Assembly (NCBI GenBank): GCA_037074705.1
Contig: CM073591.1
Span: forward strand, 1,976,087-2,040,086
Direction of reading: 5' to 3'
Length of the DNA stretch: 64,000 nt
DNA from: Zhengitettix transpicula
Taxonomy: Eukaryota; Arthropoda; Insecta; Orthoptera; Tetrigidae
Positions 57,300 to 64,000 of the stretch are shown in pieces; positions within the stretch are counted from its first letter, which is position 1; the number at the start of each line of letters is the position of its first letter. A program made the translations under genes and the position numbers. Below the pieces are notes generated by a model that saw only the letters and a program-made list of their open reading frames with translations, ran no database searches and was not told the DNA's origin.

Positions 57300-58565
57300 A
57301 TTAACATCACGTGTGGTCAGCAAAATATACTTTGAAGAAAACGTTGACGCGACGTTTCGGCGGACAAATGCACCGCCGTCATCTTCTAGGCCATCTTCAA
57401 CAAATACACAGGGGAAAGCCTTCGACCTTTGAAAATATAGTTTGAATTGCTTAAATTAAGCGATTAAGGGGAGTAGATCCCGTTATCACTTGATGGATAT
57501 AGACATAGTTTGGACATACATAAGCTCCATACAACCTTTTTTTATAACTTTTTGTAGCTTCTATCCTTTAAATAAATTACCGTTTTAACTATCACTCATT
57601 TTTGCATATTGAAATGCCAATTAATTAGGACATTAATATTTTGAACATAAAAATTTAAATTGTTCGAGAAATCCTTTGTAGCGACGGTCCAGAACATAGC
57701 GACAATGTAGCCCAGCTCTGTTCCTTTGTCGGAAGGTCCGAAAATGGCGTATGCGCGCTAAAATGCGACACGATAGTTCAGTTCGCGGGAAGACATCGTC
57801 AAGGTATAACTGTTAGCTGGAGGAGAATTCAACAGAGTCGGCAATTAGAATTTAACAGAGTTGGTTGGTGCCTGGACATTTCTGAGGACGAAGTAAAACA
57901 TTCACGAAAGCATAACGTCGAAACTTGCTAAGTAAAATCAGTTTTGTGTCCATAGCCGGCCAGAAATAGTAAAATTTCGGTTTGAGTCCAATGCAGTAAA
58001 GACTGGCAAATCTACAGACCAAGGAAGTCGCCTAAGGCAAGCAGTCAACAGGTAGCTGACGACAAAACGGGAGGATCATCCGAGTTCCTGACATCATATA
58101 AAACTTTGGCTTAGAATCAGTGTAAAATCTACGAGTTTAGAATCAGTGAAAAATCGCGCAATAGTGTCTTTCGAAAACGAAAGTTACGCTGGACAAATGT
58201 GAGTAACAAAATACTAAATGATTAATTATGTAAACGTAATTGAAAGATAGAAGTCAGATTTAGTTCTCCGTTTAAATTGTTAATTGGTTCTAATCTTTTT
58301 ACGTCATGTTAAATTTAGTTCTCATTTTAAACTTCGTTCTAGTTTAATTGTCAAGTAAATTTCTTTTCTTTTAATTGTGATTTGTTTGTTAATAAGATTT
58401 TTAAACATAATTAATGTGTCTGTTATCAAACCCAGTGAAGACCCTGAGATCTAATATTTTAAATTTGTAATTATTTTTTAAATTATTGTCACTAAATAAA
58501 TAAATATTGTTAGTAAATTTTATTAATTCTTTTATTTAATTAACGACCTCAAATTGGTTATTACA
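57300..58565. mobile_element. LTR-like segment
   Basis: It ends GGTTATTACA at 58565 beside (AT)n (58566-58590) and contains TATCAAACCCAGTGAAGACC near 58427, the family word. The left edge is unclear; 57345-57400 has GACGCGACGTTTCGGCGG, a word of unknown origin. No coding. Confidence 0.45.
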
Positions 58566-59337
58566 ATATATATATATATATATATATATAATATTTTTAA
58601 ATTTAATAAATCTTAAAAAAAATATTTCATTTCGCTCTTTCCCTGATAAGTGAAATGTTTTATTTTCTGAAGAATCAGTTTATCTTTGAAACACTATTAA
58701 GGTTTCACAATTAAACTCAAAATTAGTTGATTTAATTATTTTTTGTGAATTTCAAAGATCTAAATTAAATTAGTAATCGTAATAATTAAAAATTTACATC
58801 ACGTCCGGTAAACAAAATATAATTTATAGTGCTTATATAAAAGGAGTAAACACTGCTTTAAAAATTAAAATTTCAAAAAATAAAGATTGCTACAGACATT
58901 AAAATCTTTTTTATTTTAATTTCTGCGTTTTTACAGGAGACGTAGATTCAAAAGATACAGAGTATTCTTGTTTATTGTTTGCGTGGTGGCCAATGCTACG
59001 CACTACCACATAAACACTACAAAATTCTTTGCTCCAAGAGCAACTTTTAATTTTTTTTTCACCAATCTGTGGCCTTTAATTATATTGTATTTTTTTGATT
59101 CACCAAATTTGGGACATGAAGTGTTTTTTCAGCTTCAGAAACATTTAATTGCGGTAGTAGAACTATATTAAAAATGGCGGGACGGCCCCTGGGTAGTGTT
59201 AAAGGAACCTCAGCGTCAACATAACAAAAATTGTGTAATCATCATAATAAATAGCATGATTCAAACCAGAAATCGTATCCAAGTAACATAATACAATCAT
59301 CAAACACTTACCTAATTATCACTAAATGCTAAGAACA

Positions 59338-59394
<57 letters not shown>

Positions 59395-59445
59395 GTTTAA
59401 AACAGACGTAAAAATTAAATACTTCTGAAAATTTCTGAATTATTT
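58566..59445. other. Gene-free AT-rich stretch
   Basis: Two (AT)n tracts (58566-58590 and 59339-59388) with AT-rich sequence between. 58740-58830 repeats a piece of 57260-57330. No gene. Confidence 0.45.
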
Positions 59446-59639
59446 TTCAGCCGAGGAAGCCCGCTACATGGTGTAGTCTTTGCGACTGCCGATCCAGTTG
59501 GAAGAAAAACAACATTCTGCTGGATCAGAGGGAGGCTTCACGCAACGCCGCCACCTGTAGAGCTCAACGCAAGGTGTTCGTGACGTCACTCCAGACAAGT
59601 CTCTTACGCCAGCTTGGGCCAGCGCCATTAAAGTTTGTT

Positions 59640-59806
59640 ATTGTGTGGCTTTAAGCACTCGCAGTGCTTCTGTTTCGCACTGTAGGAGTAATTATGGCGA
59701 TAGTGGGCCGAAGGACTCTTGCTTATTACATTTTCGCAACGATCCAGATGATACTGATGTGAAGATGCCTGGAAAGAAATGTTTCTTGCCGACAAATTCG
59801 TCAACT
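59640..59806 (+). other. Possible THAP-like exon remnant
   Basis: The frame reads SHCRSNYGDSGPKDSCLLHF and RNDPDD, which resembles the start of a THAP DNA-binding domain (C-R-S-N-Y ... F-P-K-D-P) as found in P-element-related proteins. The first Cys and the C-x2-H end are not visible. A consensus donor GTAAGT follows at 59807. Weak call. Confidence 0.25.
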
Positions 59807-59899
59807 GTAAGTCGTACAACAATTTATAAATTATTTCTGTCGTTGCATTGTTTATTCTAAATAATTTACCAATGGTTTTGAGTTGAAGATATAGCTTCA

Positions 59900-60387
59900 T
59901 TACTATAAAAACCCGTCTCGAGTCCTTGGTATTGAAACAAATGTAAGATTTCTTTGCGCGCCATTAAACAAGCTTTCAGTATTTCTCCACGTAGAGAATG
60001 GAAAAAGTCGTTCTCGGGGCTTCTAAGCGAGTAAACAATTGCATTCGCGACGCAATAGCCCATTATTCGTTAATGACGATAGCAGAGACGACGTCAACGA
60101 GAAACGTCACGGATACAATTGTTCACTAGCCCGAGAAGACTTTATTCAAGCTTCCAGTAATATTTGTGAAACATGATTAACAGTGAGTGAGTGGATCGTG
60201 GGGTTGTTTAAAACAGTAAGAGTAAAAATCCATGGGCACAGTCGTCAATTTTTTAAAAATTCTGTTACATGAGGCTGAAAAAGGAATCAGTAGAATGTTT
60301 CAACGAGTCTTGCCTGTTTCGGCCTAATAAATCGTCATTTTCAATATATTTGATCAGAAAAAACATAATGATTAGCTATATATTGTA
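59900..60387. other. Gene-free stretch
   Basis: No gene or repeat recognised up to the AT tract at 60380. Confidence 0.35.
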
Positions 60388-61380
60388 ATAATTAAATAAA
60401 GTGGGCGCTTTAAAATAAAAAGATTGTTAAGGGAAAACTATTAAACAAGATTTATTATAAAAATTAAAACACATATAATATACAAAAAAATATTTGGGAT
60501 CTCAGGGTCTTAAACTGGGTTTGATAAATGGCAGAATTTATACAATCAAAATTACATTTACCTTTTATGGAGGTTAATGCGTCTGAAACATTGACGAAAT
60601 TTGTTGTAGAAGAAATAATACTACAGATTGAATTTAAACAGTTTTAAATTTATCAAGAATTAACGATCTCATTTTATCGATATTTAAATAATTAAAGAAC
60701 GATCTGACTTTTATCTTTTAATAGTGGTTTACAAATGATTTTATAGTTTTTCTCTACTTACGGCCGCCCAGGTCTCATTTTAGGTTTTTCGTGCACAAAA
60801 TTTGGGGATATCACTGATTCTAGTACTCACAGACTCTAAATGTCAACAATTCTAATTGGCGTAGTTTGTTAGTTGGTCTAACACAAATTGGTAGGTTCTC
60901 GATGCTTTACTCCAACCTGGATTTGCAGATCTCGTGACTTTAGTTGGAAATGTACTTCATTGGTTTGTCTATGGCCAGCATGATGAATTTTCGCTCGACC
61001 ACCGAATATAACATTAGTTGCTCTCTCTCCTTCCCGAATGAAGATTGCTTTACTTTTCAATATTTGAGAGCATGTTTGTGACTGGACCACATTCTTTCGT
61101 TCTGACTGCCCCACTGTAAAGCTTTCGAACTGTTCGCTGTCCGCTGCCCAACTGTAAAACTTTTTATAATATGAATTTTCTGGTCTTTACACCTCGCTGT
61201 TCTTTGCCCGACTGTAAAACTTCGTCTCTTAGATTTTGAGCGCGTAAACTCTCTCAACTGCCCAACAATGTTTTCTTTGCCTCGCCGGATTGTTGCGGCG
61301 TCCGCTCTATACCCACTAATAATGAGTCCTCCACAATCCAACTTTCCAATTAGAACAATGTCTTAATTACTAATTACTAC
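60388..61380 (-). mobile_element. LTR-like segment, reversed
   Basis: It begins TGTAATAATTAAATAAAGTG and ends AATTACTACA, between AT tracts. It contains the reversed family word GGGTCTTAAACTGGGTTTGA near 60507. It has tandemly related pieces with ACTGTAAAACTT (61095-61225). No coding. Confidence 0.55.
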
Positions 61381-61388
61381 AATATATA

Positions 61389-61666
61389 TTGCAACATGAT
61401 TGGGTTACATCGTTGGTTGTTAGTCATTGTCGGCGTCTCTTGGCCGCGGGACAGCATTGTTGAGCTGATGCGGGACTCTGCAAGACAACACATCCAATCT
61501 ATCTGGACTCAACGAAGGACGGATGTGATAAACCACGCTTGTCTCATGTTCGACAAATAAAGTAGTTAATCATGAACAAGTTTTTTTGGTGATTTTCTCC
61601 TAAAAATTACCTGGCGCCCAAACATTAATATTCGAAAAACCCAAGCAGGGTAGCGGCGTTGCTACA
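61389..61666. mobile_element. Small solo-LTR-like segment
   Basis: TGCAACATGATTGGG to GTTGCTACA with AT-rich flanks on both sides (ATATAT / TTATATATA), about 280 bp. GACAAATAAAGTAG near 61552 could be a poly(A) signal. A different family from its neighbours. Confidence 0.45.
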
Positions 61667-61929
61667 TTATATATATTGTAGAATTCTAAATTATTTTTAA
61701 AATAAACGGTCTCTTAATAAAAAATTACAAGAAGGAAATTGAAATCAAAGAATTATTGTTTAAAAGATAACAAAAATGTTTTTCAAATTTCGATTACGTT
61801 AATTTTACATTTTAAATGAATCCCTCGGATTTTGTGAGAACTCTCAATTTTAGTACCACGTATCGGGCCTCTAAATAAAGTGAGTACAAAAATGAAATTA
61901 ATTTACAATAATTTTTTTTTATTAGGGCA

Positions 61930-62462
61930 TCAGGCTTCAAGAGGGTGATCCACATTGGGCAACTCCCCTTTAATAGCATAGGAAGGGATTTGAAAGGGGC
62001 GATGCGGAAGGGTAGAGGAAGGTAGCCAAGGGTTAACTAGGGCCCCCGGGCTATATTTTAAGGATCCTACCTGGCATTCGCCTAAAGAAATGCAGGGAAA
62101 ACCCTAGAAAAACCTGCATCAGGTAGGTCGGGCATTGGGTACTTGTCCCACGCCCTTCCGATAGCGGGAGAGGAGTTTGCTGTGGGGACGCAGCATTCCC
62201 TTCTCCGTGCCTCGACCAGTTTAGGAGGCAGCTGGCCGACTATTCCAATGGGAACAGAGGACAACTCTTACCGTATGCCCAAGGTCTGCGACCCCGGAAC
62301 ATACACCTCTCAAAACAGGCCTCGGCTTGTGGGAACCTTAGTTCAAAAGCGGAGAGGAAAAGGCAAACCCAAAGGTAGCCCCTTCGTATCTTTCCTAAAA
62401 GGTTCTGCCTGCGAGAGAAAATCTCTCGCAGGTTACCTACGAGATAATCCTCTCGCAGGCTT
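61930..62462 (-). repeat. Dispersed A-tailed repeat, copy 7
   Basis: Full copy. The 5' end has a perfect 10-bp hairpin: CCTGCGAGAG (62408-62417), loop AAAAT, CTCTCGCAGG (62423-62432), then a second, weaker unit to 62460. Confidence 0.85.
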
Positions 62463-63164
62463 CTACTGTTTACAATAAAAACAACTAATCTGAAATTTAT
62501 ATAATTCTATTTAATAATCAAGAATAAGAAAGTTACCCAATTCAGACGACACAACGTCCTTGTCCCTTTCGTCACGCGCTAAGAAAAGCCTAGAGCGACA
62601 CAACTGCACTGGTCAGTTTACAAAACACAGAAGCATTTTGTCTGAATATGCTACCTTTCTTATTAATTATTTTCATTCCGACTTAAAATTATTTTCATTT
62701 TAATCTATTAAAGTTATCGAAATCTGACGGTAAATGATATTTACAGATTAAAAGTTGGTTGAATTACATTGCATTCTGTCTGGTCTTCCTAGGCTTCTGC
62801 ATACGCGATTTCTTTTTTAATTAAATTTTCTTTTATTTGCACCACTTTTCACTAACAGGCCATTTGCACTGATTCTACTTTCTTATCGTTTGCAAACACT
62901 TTGTAACACTGTCGATGCCTTTCTGTTTCAGAATATCTAATTGTTTATAGATCACACACCGGTCGCTGTTTACTGTTCACATTCTGTTCTCTCTCAATAT
63001 CGTGACAACGCTAATTGTCTCGCTACATAATTGACAACGGTATAAACTCACTCTTTCTAAATAGTCAAGCAACCAACTACATTCTGCTCTAAAACACTCG
63101 GTTCTGTATACTGGAAACTGAAAACTGTCAACTACTCTCTGAAATCCGCTAATTTTTTTTTATG

Positions 63165-63690
63165 TACCAGGCTACATGAGCGTAATCCACATGGTGGCAA
63201 CTCCCCTCTTATAGCATAGGAAAGGGATTTGAAAGGGCGATGCGGAAAGGTAGGAGAAGGTAGCCAAGGGTTAACTAGGGCCCCCCGGGCTATGGTTTAA
63301 GGATCCTACCCGTCAATTCACGTAAAGAAATGCAGGAGAAACCCTAGAAAAACCTGCATCAGGTAGGTCGGGCATTGGGTACTTGTCCCACACCCTTCCG
63401 ATAGCGGGAGAGGAGTTTTTCTGTGGGGACGCAGCATTCCCTTCTCCGTGCCTCGACCAGTTGAGAGGCAGCTGGTCGACTATTCCAATGGGAATAGCGG
63501 ACAACTCTTACCGTATGCTCAAGGTCTGTGACCCCGGAACATGCACCTCTCAGAATTGGCCTCGGCTTGTGGGAACCTTAGTTCCAAAAACGGATTGGAA
63601 AAGGCATCCTCAAAGGTAGCCCTTTCCTGTCTCTCTCCTACAAGGTTCTGCTTGCGAGAGAATAGCCCTCGCAGACAATCACTTTGTAGC
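63165..63690 (-). repeat. Dispersed A-tailed repeat, copy 8
   Basis: Full copy, next to a T-run at 63151-63160. The 5' hairpin is slightly decayed (TTGCGAGAGAATAGCCCTCG). Confidence 0.8.
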
Positions 63691-63810
63691 GAGCATAATG
63701 GAGTCCGAATTCTCGCGAAACAATACAGTTAATAACAATGTCACGGCCTCAGAGTTACGCCGCCAATAATGAAAGAAACAAATTTATTAATTACATATTA
63801 GTAATTGCTA

Positions 63811-64000
63811 CAATATATATAGGCATTACATTATTATTATGCCTGAAACAATAATATTGCGTCACCAATTGATAATTTGGTCATTTTACCTAATATCTTT
63901 AATATGAGGTTAATTATTATCAATTTACAAAGACTTTATAAAGCAATAAAACTATATAAAAATCATATTTATAATTGTTGATGAATTTAAAAGTGTTAAA
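63811..64000. other. AT-rich end of window
   Basis: Short AT tract at 63811-63821, then AT-rich sequence with nothing recognised. Confidence 0.4.

Larger units (their letters stand above)
61676..63810 (-). mobile_element. LTR-like block hosting two repeat copies
   Basis: From TGTAGAATTC next to an AT tract to TAATTGCTACA next to another. 62510-63165 and 63715-63775 match the intron segment at 2350-2600 and 25570-25800, showing a family. A-tailed repeats 7 and 8 are inserted in it. No coding sequence seen. Confidence 0.4.

Noticed and set aside
61930..62462. Helitron end suggested by the hairpin
   Set aside because: No CTRR end after the hairpin and the opposite end has an A/T tail, which fits a retroposon better.

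Overview
The window reads as nuclear DNA of an arthropod, most likely an insect with a large, repeat-rich genome. Supporting signs are spliced genes with GTGAGT/GTAAG donors and pyrimidine-AG acceptors, TATA-plus-TCAGT core promoters, non-LTR and Ty3/Gypsy retrotransposons, mariner-type remnants, many (AT)n tracts and no operons. The species cannot be named from the sequence alone.

The main content is a tandem array of small secreted Kazal-type genes of the non-classical, vasotab-like cysteine pattern (C-x3-C-x7-C-x13/15-C-x5/6-C-x13-C). All members share one architecture: a TATA box about 45 bp before the ATG, a 22-nt exon 1 ending in phase 1, a short intron 1 (60-80 nt in most), exon 2 of about 174 nt carrying the signal-peptide core and Cys1-Cys5, and a 50-56 nt exon 3 carrying Cys6. 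Minus-strand members lie at 5950-6383 (broken), 7318-8401 (broken), 9941-10377 (truncated), 12778-13885 (intact), 20162-21305 (intact), 28506-28941 (intact), 30508-30944 (truncated), 36653-36917 (exon 3 not found), 38812-39936 (intact) and 46161-46416 (donor lost). An orphan exon 3 is at 38544-38596. One intact member is inverted on the plus strand at 48725-49221. A diverged plus-strand member with the same exon plan lies at 266-2756; its exons 2-3 recur at 25098-25965 and its promoter/exon 1 recurs at 14697-14983. The reactive loop between Cys1 and Cys3, including the predicted P1 residue, differs in almost every paralogue, whereas introns and promoters are nearly unchanged.

The array has grown by segmental duplication. 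About 24.1-31.66 kb is a second copy of about 0.43-11.2 kb. The copies differ by a LINE insertion in the first, a 687-bp LTR-like insertion with a perfect 6-bp target duplication in the second, and loss of one gene unit from the second. Smaller duplicated blocks surround the genes at 12.8, 36.7, 39 and 46 kb.

Most of the rest is mobile DNA: LINEs at 3.07-4.55, 16.6-18.85 and 51.0-51.9 kb; a 5'-truncated Gypsy element at 31.66-36.49 kb; LTR-like segments that begin TGTAA, end ATTACA and sit in (AT)n tracts (21.8-23.6, 41.3-44.9, 60.4-63.8 kb); and a dispersed ~530-bp repeat with a 5' hairpin and 3' A-tail in eight good copies. From about 51.9 to 61 kb no gene could be identified with confidence.
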